Source of the DNA: Streptomyces sp. TBY4
GTDB lineage: Bacteria > Actinomycetota > Actinomycetes > Streptomycetales > Streptomycetaceae
Assembly: GCF_024213195.1 (NCBI RefSeq)
Contig: NZ_JANAVF010000002.1
Location: forward strand, 744,001-808,000
DNA length: 64,000 nucleotides
Direction: 5' to 3'
In this document: piece by piece, positions 17,687 through 26,120 of the stretch
Numbering within the stretch: position 1 is the first letter of the stretch
How the letters are laid out: each line of letters starts with the position of its first letter
Notes under the pieces: model-generated
Database searches by the model: none
What the model was told of the DNA's origin: nothing
Seen by the model: the letters and a program-made list of their open reading frames with translations, nothing else
Made by a program: the position numbers and the translations under genes

Positions 17687-18601
17687 TCAGCGGGCGTCGA
17701 CGACGGGATTGGCGAGGGTTCCGATGATCTCGACGGTGGCCTCGACGGTGTCGCCCGGCACGAGGAACTCGGGCGGGACCATCCCGGCCCCGACACCGGA
17801 AGGGGAGCCGGTCGCGATGACGTCACCGGGCTCCAGGGTCACGCCCGAGCTGATGTCGGCGATGAGCCGGGCGATGGGGAACAGCATGTGGCGGGTGTTG
17901 GACTTCTGCTTCGTGACCCCGTTCACCCGCAGTTCCAGGTCGAGGTCCATCGGGTCGGGGACCTCGTCCGCGGTGACCACGGCCGGGCCGAAGGGGGCGT
18001 AGGAGTCCTGCCCCTTGGAGAAGAACCACTGGCCCGAGCGGCGCTGGTCGCGGGCGCTGATGTCGTTGACGATGCTGTAGCCGAAGACGTGCCCGTACGC
18101 CTCCTCCTCGGTCACCCGGAACGCGGTCCGGCCGATGACCACGGCGAGCTCGCACTCCCAGTCCAGCTGCGCCGTCAGGTCGGCGTTGTGCAGGATCGGC
18201 GACCCGGGGCCGGTGACGGCGGTGGCGGGCTTGCTGAACAGCACCGGACGCGGGGGCAGGTCCTTGTCGGTGTCCAGGCTCCGGCTGGACTCCGCCACGT
18301 GCTCCACGTAGTTCAGCCCGACCCCGATGATCTTGCCGGGGCGCAGCGGGGCCCGCAGGGTGACGTCCTCCAGCCGGTGGACGGCCCCGGCGGACCGGTC
18401 CGCGGGACCGCCGGCCAGCAGGCGGGCGGCCGTCTCACGGGCGGGGGCGCCGGCCCGGACGAAGGAGAGCAGGTCGGCGGGGAGTTCGACGCCGGCGTGC
18501 CGGGCGAGGGCCGCGAGGTCGTACACCAGGCCGTCGGCCTGGGCGCCCAGGCGGTCTGCGGTGCCGGTCATCGGCGCGGTCGTGTAGGTCACCAGTCGCA
18601 T
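17687..18601 (-). CDS. Fumarylacetoacetase-family hydrolase (maleylpyruvate/fumarylpyruvate hydrolase)
   Basis: A 304-residue FAH-family protein. An N-terminal ~75-residue domain precedes the mixed beta-roll with GKIIGVGLNYVEHV, the metal-ligand segment WECELAVVIG (two Glu) and NDISARD (Asp). The C-terminal GDVIATGSPSGVGAG is family-typical. It should hydrolyse the C-C bond of the ring-cleavage product of gentisate. No maleylpyruvate isomerase is present in the window but a maleate isomerase is, so direct hydrolysis of maleylpyruvate is favoured. It follows the dioxygenase after a strong hairpin and precedes the isomerase by 83 bp. Confidence 0.9.
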   Translation of the reverse strand: MRLVTYTTAPMTGTADRLGAQADGLVYDLAALARHAGVELPADLLSFVRAGAPARETAARLLAGGPADRSAGAVHRLEDVTLRAPLRPGKIIGVGLNYVEHVAESSRSLDTDKDLPPRPVLFSKPATAVTGPGSPILHNADLTAQLDWECELAVVIGRTAFRVTEEEAYGHVFGYSIVNDISARDQRRSGQWFFSKGQDSYAPFGPAVVTADEVPDPMDLDLELRVNGVTKQKSNTRHMLFPIARLIADISSGVTLEPGDVIATGSPSGVGAGMVPPEFLVPGDTVEATVEIIGTLANPVVDAR

Positions 18602-18651
18602 CGGTGGCTCCTAGGGGGATTGGTAGGGGAGAAGAGAGGGGGGCGCGGGGT

Positions 18652-18703
18652 GCGCCGCCGCACTGGGACCGGTGTCAGGGCCGGCGGTCCGGTGCGGCGG
18701 CGC
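18652..18703 (-). terminator. Intra-operon hairpin after the gentisate dioxygenase gene
   Basis: GCGCCGCCGCAC and GTGCGGCGGCGC form a perfect 12-bp stem. Inside the 28-nt loop GGACCG pairs with CGGTCC. The structure starts 3 bp after the stop at 18707 and lies before the next gene of the pathway, so it may attenuate or stabilise the upstream message rather than end the operon. Confidence 0.65.
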
Positions 18704-18706
18704 GGC

Positions 18707-19819
18707 TCAGGAGGCGGGCTGGTGCCCGCCGTTGTCGGGGTACGCCTCTTCGCGGTGGAAGCCGAGCGACCGCATGACGGGGAAATCGTTGAAGGAGAAC
18801 AGGCAGGCGTCCTCGGACGGGTCGAGGTTGCGGTGCTCGTGCCAGGCCCAGGACGGGACGCAGAACACGTCGCCCTGCTTCCACTCGAAGCGCTGCCCGG
18901 CGATCACCGACACCCCGCGGCCCTTGGCCGCCGTGTAGATCACCGACCCGGTGTGGCGGTGGGCCAGAGTGGCCTGGCCCGGGCGCAGCAGCTGCATGTG
19001 GGCGCTCATGGTGGGCATCACGGAGCCACCGGTCACCGGGTTGGTGTACTCCGCGATGACCCCGTCGTACGGGGACCCGTCGGTGGCCGAGGCCAGGCCG
19101 AGCAGGGCCTCGTAGGTCTGCTCCCAGGGGTAGGCCAGCAGCGGGGAGTACGGGCGGGTCCACTTCTCGGAGCCGTACGGGAGCAGGTGCGCGGCGTAGG
19201 TCAGGACCGAGGAGTTCACCACCTTCCCGGGCTGCTGGTACAGCTCGGGGTGCACCTCGTAGAACCCGGCGTCCAGGGCGTTGACCAGCGGGATGTCGAG
19301 GCCGTCCTGCCAGATCACCGGGGCGTCGGAGGAGTCGTTGCCGTGCTCGTGCCAGGTGCCGTTCGGGGTGATGGCGAAGTCGCGCGGGCCGACCTTCAGC
19401 TTCTGGCCGTCCACGATGGTCCAGGCCCCGGTGCCCTCGTGCACGAAGCGCAGCGCCGCGGCCTGGTGGCGGTGGGCGGTCATGGCCTCGCCGGGACCCA
19501 TGATCTGCAGGCCGGTGTAGAGGAGTCCGGCGGCGGCGCTGACGTCCCGGCGGCCGGGGTTGACCAGCATCACGACCCGGCGGCCCGCGTCGTCGGCCCG
19601 GACGAGGCCGAGGGCCTTGTGGACGAGGGGCCGCAGCTCCTCGTAACGCCACAGCACCGGAACGGACTTGGGCTGCGGGTACCAGGGCTCGATGTCATTG
19701 GCCACCGTCCACAGCGCCCCGGCCTCCAGGGCTTCGAGCTCGCCGTAGTAGGCGGTGAGTTCGGGGGTGTCGGACACCCGGGCGCGGCCGAGTGCGGTGT
19801 CGTCCTGGTCGGTGGTCAT
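18707..19819 (-). CDS. Gentisate 1,2-dioxygenase
   Basis: A 370-residue bicupin dioxygenase. The first cupin has AHRHQAAALRFVHEG, containing the Fe(II)-binding His residues, and DFAITPNGTWHEHGN. The second has LAHRHTGSVIYTAAKG and FCVPSWAWHEHRN. Gentisate dioxygenases cleave gentisate between C1 and C2 with O2 to give maleylpyruvate. The ATG at 19819 overlaps the nitrilase stop by 4 bp; the in-frame extension upstream is Arg/Pro-rich and not cupin-like. It corresponds to SdgD of the Streptomyces sp. WA46 salicylate pathway. Confidence 0.94.
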   Translation of the reverse strand: MTTDQDDTALGRARVSDTPELTAYYGELEALEAGALWTVANDIEPWYPQPKSVPVLWRYEELRPLVHKALGLVRADDAGRRVVMLVNPGRRDVSAAAGLLYTGLQIMGPGEAMTAHRHQAAALRFVHEGTGAWTIVDGQKLKVGPRDFAITPNGTWHEHGNDSSDAPVIWQDGLDIPLVNALDAGFYEVHPELYQQPGKVVNSSVLTYAAHLLPYGSEKWTRPYSPLLAYPWEQTYEALLGLASATDGSPYDGVIAEYTNPVTGGSVMPTMSAHMQLLRPGQATLAHRHTGSVIYTAAKGRGVSVIAGQRFEWKQGDVFCVPSWAWHEHRNLDPSEDACLFSFNDFPVMRSLGFHREEAYPDNGGHQPAS

Positions 19820-20847
19820 GCGTCCTCCTCGGGAGCGGCGGTGGGGTGCGGGGCGTGCGGGACGGTGAAACTGACGGGTGTGCGCGGCCGGTTGTCCACT
19901 TCGAGCCGGAAGACGTCGAAGCGGTTGTAGTGCCCGGTGATGTCGTGCATCTGCTTGGGCTGGATGCACCGGTTCAGGTCGATCTCGCCGTAGACGATGC
20001 CCTCGGTGTCGACGAGCGGCTCCGTGACCGGGCGGCCGTCGGGCCCGAAGATGCCCGACAGGGCGCTGCGCGGTCGGGCGAACAGGGCCCGGACCGCCTC
20101 GTCCTCACCGGCGACGGCGTCGACGATCTCGGGGGAGACGGTGGAACAGGCGACGACCGAGAAGACCTTGCCCTCGAAGCTGTGGGCCGCGGTCCGCACC
20201 GCGATGGCCTCGGCCATGTCGTAGTCCGCCGGCGCCACGGGCAGCGCGATGTAGCAGGCGGCGTGCACGAGTTCGCCCTGGGCCAGGAGCGCGAAACGGG
20301 CCAGGGTGTTGGTGTTCTCCCCGCAGGCGAGCGCCCCGATCGGACCGACGGGGCTCTGGTGGACGCGCAGGGAACTGCCGTCGCCGCCGGTCCAGGTGAG
20401 CTTCTCCGCCCAGGTGGGCACCAGCTTGCGGTGCACGCCGAGCAGTTCGCCGTCGGGGCCGATGGTCAGCAGCGTGTTGTAGAGCACGCCCAGGCTGTGC
20501 GGGGCGCGCTCGTTGACGCCTATGACCAGCACGACCCCGTACTGGCGGGCCGCCGCGCGCAGGGTGTCCACGTGCGGGCCGGGGACGTCGATGGAGGCGC
20601 GCTGCAGGCGCTCGAACCAGGGCGAGCCCTGGACCGGGTTCATCGTCCAGTTCCAGTACGGGTAGCCGGGCACGAACGCCTCGGGGAAGACGACGAGTTC
20701 GGCGCCCTTCCCGGCGGCCTCCGCGATCAGGGCGACGGCCTTGTCGACGGTGGCGGCGGGATCGAGGTAGACGGGAGCGGCCTGGACGGCGGCCGCGGTG
20801 AAGCGGGGCAGGTCGTTCGGGGAGCGGTTCGGGGAGTGGGTCTGCAT
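19816..20847 (-). CDS. Nitrilase
   Basis: A 343-residue carbon-nitrogen hydrolase of the true nitrilase branch. The catalytic Glu is in VFPEAFVPGYPYW, the Lys in HRKLVPTWAEK, and the nucleophile Cys in ALACGENTN. It hydrolyses a nitrile to the acid and ammonia in the cytoplasm. It sits inside the salicylate cluster, overlapping the gentisate dioxygenase start by 4 bp and 19 bp from the hydroxylase. This suggests that a nitrile such as 2-hydroxybenzonitrile feeds salicylate into the pathway. That substrate is an inference; arylacetonitriles or aliphatic nitriles are alternatives. Confidence 0.92.
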   Translation of the reverse strand: MQTHSPNRSPNDLPRFTAAAVQAAPVYLDPAATVDKAVALIAEAAGKGAELVVFPEAFVPGYPYWNWTMNPVQGSPWFERLQRASIDVPGPHVDTLRAAARQYGVVLVIGVNERAPHSLGVLYNTLLTIGPDGELLGVHRKLVPTWAEKLTWTGGDGSSLRVHQSPVGPIGALACGENTNTLARFALLAQGELVHAACYIALPVAPADYDMAEAIAVRTAAHSFEGKVFSVVACSTVSPEIVDAVAGEDEAVRALFARPRSALSGIFGPDGRPVTEPLVDTEGIVYGEIDLNRCIQPKQMHDITGHYNRFDVFRLEVDNRPRTPVSFTVPHAPHPTAAPEEDA

Positions 20848-20866
20848 GGGATCTCGGCCGTTCCGT

Positions 20867-23158
20867 TCAGAGGGCCGGTGCGGCGACGCGCGGCAGCCAT
20901 CGCTGGTGCACCGGTGCGGCGGGCCGCCGCAGCAGTTCGAGGCGGGGAGGCACCCGGTCGGTGCGCGCCGCCGGCGGCCGGGCGCTGCCCGCCCGCCAGG
21001 ACCGGGCCCAGGGTGCGGCCGGCCCGCGGTACCCCTGGGCCGCGGCCGCGTGCAGGGTCCACAGCGGGTCGTGGAGCTGGGCGCGGCCCACCGCGCACAG
21101 GTCGGCGCGGCCCGCCAGGATCACCGAGTTCACGTCGTCGTAGGTGGAGATCGCGCCGACGGCGATGGTCGCCACCCCGGTGGTGTTGCGGATCAGGTCG
21201 GCGTACGGGGTCTGGTAGCTGCGGCCGAAGGGCGGCCGCTCGTGGGCGACGACCTCCCCGGTCGACACGTCGAGGGCGTCGGCCCCCGCCGCCGCCAGGG
21301 CGCGCGCGATGTGCACGGCGTCCGCCGCGTCGAGGCCGCCCTCGGCCCAGTCCGCGGCCGAGATGCGGACCAGGAGCGCCTTCCCGGCCGGCCACACCGC
21401 CCGTACGGCGCCCAGCACTTCGAGGGGGAAGCGCAGCCGGTTCGCCACCGGCCCGCCGTACTCGTCGGTGCGCCGGTTGGTCAGCGGGGAGAGGAACCCC
21501 GACATCAGATGGCCGTGCCCGTACTGGAGTTCCAGGACGCCGAAGCCGGCCCGGTCGGCGCGTTCGGCCGCGCGCACGAAGTCCCGTACGACCAGGTCCA
21601 TATCGGCGCGGCCCGCCTCGCGGGGGACCTGGCCGTTCTCCTCCCAGGGCAGCGGGGAGGCGGCCAGCAGCGGCCCCCCGGCGGCCCGCCGCCCGGCGTG
21701 GGTGAGCTGGATGCCCAGGCAGGTGTCGGACTGGCCGTGCGCGAAGTCGGTGATCCGGCGCCAGGCGGCCTCCTGCTCGTCGGTCCACAGGCCCGGGCAG
21801 CCCGCGTCCGGCCGGCCGTCGGCGCTGACCGCCGTCATACCCGCGATGACCAGGGCCGCGCCGCCGAGGGAGTGCGTGCCCAGGTGGACGAGGTCGAAGT
21901 CGCCCGGGACTCCGTCGACGGCGGTGGACAGGGCCATGGGCGGTACCACGATCCGGTTGCGCAGGTGCAGGCCGCCGAGCCGGAAGGGCCGGAACATGGG
22001 CGGGACCGGCGCCGAGGTGTTGACGGCGTTGGTGAACTCCTCGTCGCGCACCCGCAGGTTGTCGTAGGTGACCCGGCGGCTGCGGGTCAGCAGGTTGAAG
22101 GCGAACTGGTGCGGATCCTGGCCGGTGTACCGGTCGATGTGCTCGAACCACTCCAGGCTGGCCTGCGCGGCCCGCTGCGTGGACTCCACGACCGGCCTGC
22201 GCTCCTCCTCGTAGGCGGCCAGCGCGCCCTCCACGTCCGGGTGTTCGTGCAGGCACGCGGCGAGCGCGAGGGCGTCCTCCATGGCGAGCTTGGTGCCGGA
22301 GCCGATGGAGAAGTGGGCCGTGTGCGCGGCGTCCCCGAGCAGCACGGTGTTGCCGTGCCGCCAGGTGCGGTTGCGCACGGTGGTGAAGCGCAGCCACTTG
22401 GAGTTGTTGGGGATGAGCCGGTGGCCGTCCAGGTGCGCTGCGAGGATCTCCTCGCAGCGGCGGATCCCCTCCTCGTCGCTGGCGCCCGGGGCCGGGTCCT
22501 GGCCGGCGGACCCGGCGAAGCCGCCGCGTCGCCAGGTGTCCTCGTCCATCTCCACGATGAAGGTGGAGCGGGTGTCGTCGTACGGGTACGCGTGCACCTG
22601 GAGGGTGCCGAAGTCCCGCTCCTCGACGATGAAGGTGAACGCCTCGAAGACCTTGTCGGTGCCCAGCCACATGTACCGGCCCGCGCGTTCGTCGAGATCG
22701 GTGCCGAAGGTGCCGGCGTAGGCCGCCCGGGTGGCCGAGCGCACGCCGTCGCAGGCGACCACCAGGTCGTATGCGGCGGCCAGTTGCTCCGGCGGCGGGG
22801 CCTGCGTGCGGTAGCGGACGTCCACCTCCAGGGCGGCGCACCGCTCCTGGAGGATCTGCAGCAGCCGGCGCCGGCCCAGCGCGGCGAAACCGTGCCCGCC
22901 GGAGGTGAGGGTCCGGCCGCGGTGGCGGACGTCGATGTCGCTCCAGCGGGCGAACTCCGCCGACATCGCGGCGTGCACGAAGGGGTCCGCCTGGGCGATT
23001 CCGTCGAGGGTCTCGTCGGAGAAGACCACCCCGAAGCCGAAGGTGTCGTCGGGGGCGTTGCGTTCCCAGACGGTCACCTCCCAGTGCGGGGAGATCTGCT
23101 TGGCCAGGGCGGCGAAGTACAGGCCGCCCGGCCCGCCTCCGATGACTGCTATGCGCAC
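20867..23158 (-). CDS. Bifunctional salicylyl-CoA 5-hydroxylase/oxidoreductase
   Basis: A 763-residue two-domain flavoprotein. Residues 1-~375 are an FAD aromatic hydroxylase (AVIGGGPGGLYFAALAK; later VVACDGVRSATRAAYAG and LLGDAAHTAHFSIGSG). From about residue 390 an old-yellow-enzyme FMN domain follows (FRPFRLGGLHLRNRIVVPPM, GHGHLMSGFLSPLTNRR, AVGRAQLHDPLW). The GTG start lies 6 nt after a perfect AGGAGG. This architecture matches SdgC, which 5-hydroxylates salicylyl-CoA to gentisyl-CoA; the role of the OYE part is less clear. The last ~40 residues are Arg/Pro-rich. It overlaps the ligase stop by 10 bp. Confidence 0.93.
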   Translation of the reverse strand: MRIAVIGGGPGGLYFAALAKQISPHWEVTVWERNAPDDTFGFGVVFSDETLDGIAQADPFVHAAMSAEFARWSDIDVRHRGRTLTSGGHGFAALGRRRLLQILQERCAALEVDVRYRTQAPPPEQLAAAYDLVVACDGVRSATRAAYAGTFGTDLDERAGRYMWLGTDKVFEAFTFIVEERDFGTLQVHAYPYDDTRSTFIVEMDEDTWRRGGFAGSAGQDPAPGASDEEGIRRCEEILAAHLDGHRLIPNNSKWLRFTTVRNRTWRHGNTVLLGDAAHTAHFSIGSGTKLAMEDALALAACLHEHPDVEGALAAYEEERRPVVESTQRAAQASLEWFEHIDRYTGQDPHQFAFNLLTRSRRVTYDNLRVRDEEFTNAVNTSAPVPPMFRPFRLGGLHLRNRIVVPPMALSTAVDGVPGDFDLVHLGTHSLGGAALVIAGMTAVSADGRPDAGCPGLWTDEQEAAWRRITDFAHGQSDTCLGIQLTHAGRRAAGGPLLAASPLPWEENGQVPREAGRADMDLVVRDFVRAAERADRAGFGVLELQYGHGHLMSGFLSPLTNRRTDEYGGPVANRLRFPLEVLGAVRAVWPAGKALLVRISAADWAEGGLDAADAVHIARALAAAGADALDVSTGEVVAHERPPFGRSYQTPYADLIRNTTGVATIAVGAISTYDDVNSVILAGRADLCAVGRAQLHDPLWTLHAAAAQGYRGPAAPWARSWRAGSARPPAARTDRVPPRLELLRRPAAPVHQRWLPRVAAPAL

Positions 23159-25308
23159 GGGGCGCCTCCTCGGTGGTTCTCGATCAGTTCGGGGGCCTGC
23201 CGGCCGGCCTTCGTGAGGACCTCGCGGACCTCGGCGGGCCAGGGGGTGGTCCCGGTCGCGCGGGCGGCCGAATGGGCGATGACCATGCGGCCGGTGGCGG
23301 CCTCGGTGCCGTGCGGGCCGCCTGCTCCGTTCGGGCCCGGCTCGCCGCGGACGGTGAAGGCGTAGTGGAGGGAGCTCGCGCCGACCTTGGTGACCCGCAG
23401 CTCGGTCCGCACGGCCTCGCCGAACCAGAGACGGGCCCGGTAGTCGGCCTCGAAGTGGACCCGGGGCGTGCTGCCGAAGAGGTGCGACAGGCCCAGGCGG
23501 CGCAGCAGCACGGCCTCGGCCGCCTCGACCCAGCGGATCACGGTGGAGTGGTGGTAGTGGCCCGCGGCGTCGGTGTCGGTCCACTCGACCCGGCGCTCGA
23601 CGACGACGCTGGGCAGGTCCGGCACCTGCGCCTCGGGACACCCGCCGTCGTCCGGTGCGGGGGCGGTGTGGTCCGACTCCCGTCCACGGGCGCGGAGTTC
23701 GCCGCGCCGGAGCTTGCCGGTCTCCGTCCGGGGGAGCTCGGCGACGAACTCCACCGCACGCGGGTACTTGAACGGGGCGATGGCCGCCTTGACGTGCTCC
23801 TGGAGCTCGCGGACGGTCGCCGGGCCGGCCGGGACGCCCGCGCGCAGCACCACGTACGCCTTGACGAGCATGCCGCGCCGTTCGTCGGGGACCCCGACGA
23901 CACCGCAGTCCGTCACGTACGGGTGGTCGGCGAGCGCCTTCTCGACCTCGGGCCCCGCGATGTTGTAGCCCGAGGAGACGATCATGTCGTCGCTGCGGGC
24001 CACGTACCAGAAGTAGCCCTCGGCGTCGCGGACGTAGGTGTCGCCCGTGATGTTCCAGCCGTCCCGGACGTACGTGGACTGGCGCGGGTCGTCCAGGTAC
24101 CGGCAGCCGGTGGGCCCGGTGACGGCCAGGAGCCCCGGCTGCCCGTCGGGAACGGGATCCCCGTTCGCGTCGACCACGGCGGCCCGGTAGCCGGGGACGG
24201 GCCGGCCCGTGGAGCCGGGGCGGATGTCCTCGTCGGCGGCGGAGATGAACACGTGGAGCATCTCGGTGGCGCCGATGCCGTCGATGATGCGCAGCCCGGT
24301 CGCGGCGCGGAACTCCTCCCACACGGCGGCGGGCAGGGGTTCGCCCGCCGAGACGCAGCGGCGCAGTCCGGCCAGCCGGTCGGCCGCACCCGCGGCCAGG
24401 ATCGCCCGGTAGGCGGTGGGCGCGGTGAACAGGACAGTCACCCCGTGCTCGGCGACGAGGTCGGCCAACTGCCCTGGCGTCGCGGCCTCGACGAGCAGGG
24501 TGGCGGCCCCGACCCGCAGGGGGAAGACCACCAGCCCGCCGAGGCCGAAGGTGAACGCGAGCGGCGGGGTGCCGGTGAACACGTCGTCGGACTGCGGCCG
24601 CAGGACGTGCCGGGAGAAGGTGTCGGCGTTGGCGAGCACGTCCCGGTGGAAGTGCAGGGTCGCTTTGGGGCGGCCGGTGGTGCCCGAGGTGAAGGCGATC
24701 AGGGCCACGTCGTCCGCGGCGGTGTCCACGGCGGTGAAGACCCCGGCCTTGGCCGAGCAGCGGACGGTGAGGTCGTCCTCGCCGGATCCGCCGTAGGCGA
24801 CCAGTCGCGGGGCGGGGTTCTCGGCGGAGTCCTCCATGGCGGCCGCTTCGAGTTCGCCGAGGTAGCGGTGGTCGCACAGGGCGACGGCGGGGCGGCTGAT
24901 CTCGCACAGCGCGGCCAGCTCGGCGGCCCGCAGCAGCGGCACCGTGGTGACGGCCACGCCGCCGGCCTTGAGCACGCCGAACCAGGCGGCGACGAGCCAG
25001 GGGTTGTTCGGGCCGCGCAGCAGCACGCGGTTCCCGGGGACGAGGCCCAGGTCCTCGGTGAGCACCTGGGCGACCTGGTCGGCGCGCTGCTGCAGTTCGC
25101 CGTACGTCCAGCGCTCGTCGGTGGTCAGCAGGCAAGGGCGGTCGGGCCCCCAGCGCTCGACGGCGTCGTCGAGGAGGCTGCGGGCGCAGTTGAGCCGGTC
25201 CGGGTAGTTCAACTCCGGTAGATCGAAGTGGAGTTCGGGCCAGAGATCGAACGGCGGAAGTCGGTCGCGGCAGAAAGTGTCGGCGTGTGCCGAAGGGGAG
25301 AGCTCCAT
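23149..25308 (-). CDS. Salicylyl-CoA ligase fused to a hot-dog thioesterase
   Basis: A 719-residue fusion. Residues ~1-555 are an ANL-family acyl-CoA ligase: TSGTTGRPKA (P-loop), DGIGATEMLH, GWNITGDTYV, and the C-terminal PRTETGKLRRGEL with the catalytic Lys. After a ~15-residue acidic linker, residues ~568-719 form a 4HBT hot-dog thioesterase with WTDTDAAGHYHHS carrying the catalytic Asp. In Streptomyces sp. WA46 activation is by SdgA/SdgB, and gentisyl-CoA is thought to be hydrolysed afterwards. Here one chain could open the pathway by making salicylyl-CoA and close the CoA stage by releasing gentisate. It is the first gene of the operon. Confidence 0.9.
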   Translation of the reverse strand: MELSPSAHADTFCRDRLPPFDLWPELHFDLPELNYPDRLNCARSLLDDAVERWGPDRPCLLTTDERWTYGELQQRADQVAQVLTEDLGLVPGNRVLLRGPNNPWLVAAWFGVLKAGGVAVTTVPLLRAAELAALCEISRPAVALCDHRYLGELEAAAMEDSAENPAPRLVAYGGSGEDDLTVRCSAKAGVFTAVDTAADDVALIAFTSGTTGRPKATLHFHRDVLANADTFSRHVLRPQSDDVFTGTPPLAFTFGLGGLVVFPLRVGAATLLVEAATPGQLADLVAEHGVTVLFTAPTAYRAILAAGAADRLAGLRRCVSAGEPLPAAVWEEFRAATGLRIIDGIGATEMLHVFISAADEDIRPGSTGRPVPGYRAAVVDANGDPVPDGQPGLLAVTGPTGCRYLDDPRQSTYVRDGWNITGDTYVRDAEGYFWYVARSDDMIVSSGYNIAGPEVEKALADHPYVTDCGVVGVPDERRGMLVKAYVVLRAGVPAGPATVRELQEHVKAAIAPFKYPRAVEFVAELPRTETGKLRRGELRARGRESDHTAPAPDDGGCPEAQVPDLPSVVVERRVEWTDTDAAGHYHHSTVIRWVEAAEAVLLRRLGLSHLFGSTPRVHFEADYRARLWFGEAVRTELRVTKVGASSLHYAFTVRGEPGPNGAGGPHGTEAATGRMVIAHSAARATGTTPWPAEVREVLTKAGRQAPELIENHRGGAPCA

Positions 25309-25350
25309 GGGGCGGCACCTCGTTCAGGGAGCAGCGGGGGAGATGGGGCA

Positions 25351-25379
25351 AGTATCTCGATAAATTGGCGCTCGTCAAT
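25351..25379 (-). promoter_or_regulatory. Promoter-operator of the salicylate operon
   Basis: On the minus strand TTGACG (-35) is followed after 16 bp by GATACT (-10). The -35 lies inside the imperfect palindrome ATTGGCGCTCGTCAAT (25364-25379, plus strand). The stretch CGATAAATTGGCG (25358-25370) recurs exactly at 33808-33820 before a carboxylesterase gene. A repressor, plausibly the PaaX protein of this operon, could occlude the -35 box. Confidence 0.72.
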
Positions 25380-25431
25380 TCCCCGCCATATTTCACGAGG
25401 CGATCGCCCCCCCCGCGGCCCGGCCGGTGCG

Positions 25432-25926
25432 TCAGGCGGCCGGCACGCGGACGCGTACGGACTTGCCGAACTCGTCCACCCCGACGCTGAGCCGGCCCCC
25501 GGCCCCGGCGGCCATCAGGTGCACGATCAGCAGGCCGCGCCCGTCCTCGGCGTCCGGGTCCGCCTCGGCCCGCTGGTGCGGGAGCCGGGGCAGCGCGGGG
25601 GATCCGTCGGTGACCTCCAGCTGGAGCCATCCGCCGCGCAGGGAGATCCCGACGCGCAGGCGGCCCGCGTCGGCGGCGTGCAGGACGACGTTGCCGACCA
25701 GCTCGCTCACGGCCAGCAGGAGGACGTCCGCGATCTCGGCGGAGACCTCCCAGCCGTCGAGCACGGACCGGACGCGGGAGCGGATCAGGGGGACGGTCGC
25801 CGCGGTGGGCTCCGCGGCCCAGCGTCCGAAGCCGCGGGCCCGGGAGGCGGCCGGGGTGGCGGCGGGCCGGGTGGCGGAGCGGGCGGACGGGGAGGGCGTG
25901 GAGGCGGGGGGCGTGGAGATGAGCAT
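25432..25926 (-). CDS. Anti-sigma-type ATP-binding protein (HATPase_c)
   Basis: A 164-residue protein: an Ala/Pro/Ser-rich N-terminus, then a single GHKL ATPase fold with the N-box ELVGNVVLHAADA and the G-box EDGRGLLIVHLMA. It lacks a histidine phosphotransfer domain, so it is the SpoIIAB/RsbW-like regulator type that is abundant in streptomycetes, acting as an anti-sigma or anti-anti-sigma kinase. The ATG at 25926 follows GGGAG by 6 nt. No sigma factor or STAS partner is nearby, so the target is unknown. It is divergent from the alpha/beta hydrolase at 26121. Confidence 0.85.
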   Translation of the reverse strand: MLISTPPASTPSPSARSATRPAATPAASRARGFGRWAAEPTAATVPLIRSRVRSVLDGWEVSAEIADVLLLAVSELVGNVVLHAADAGRLRVGISLRGGWLQLEVTDGSPALPRLPHQRAEADPDAEDGRGLLIVHLMAAGAGGRLSVGVDEFGKSVRVRVPAA

Positions 25927-26006
25927 GACGTGCTCCCGGAGGGGAAGGCGACGACATTCGCGCGGCGGCTCGTGTAACTGCCGGGGAACTGGGACTGCCC
26001 GTGCTC

Positions 26007-26036
26007 TTGTGGTCTGCGGAAACGCGTCGCTAGAGT
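26007..26036 (+). promoter_or_regulatory. Promoter of the alpha/beta hydrolase gene
   Basis: TTGTGG (26007-26012) and TAGAGT (26031-26036) are separated by 18 bp, the favoured HrdB-type spacing. Transcription would begin near 26043, directly inside the palindromic operator that follows. Confidence 0.65.
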
Positions 26037-26041
26037 CGTGA

Positions 26042-26053
26042 TTACACGTGTAA
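26042..26053. promoter_or_regulatory. TTACACGTGTAA operator
   Basis: A perfect 12-bp palindrome centred just after the predicted start of transcription for the hydrolase. Related sites occur at 29847, 34918 and 35029. A LacI-family repressor such as the one at 28784-29797 is the likely ligand. Confidence 0.75.
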
Positions 26054-26120
26054 CACGCTAGACCTGCTCGCCGGCTCGCGCAAGCATTTCGGACATACGT
26101 ACCAGATTGGAAGGGCCGCA

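Noticed and set aside
20867..25957. A continuous minus-strand frame of nearly 1,700 codons across the hydroxylase and ligase genes.
   Set aside because: Only its 3' part (from GTG 23158) has the flavoprotein sequence. Upstream it is the wrong frame of the ligase gene and is Arg/Gly/Pro-rich.
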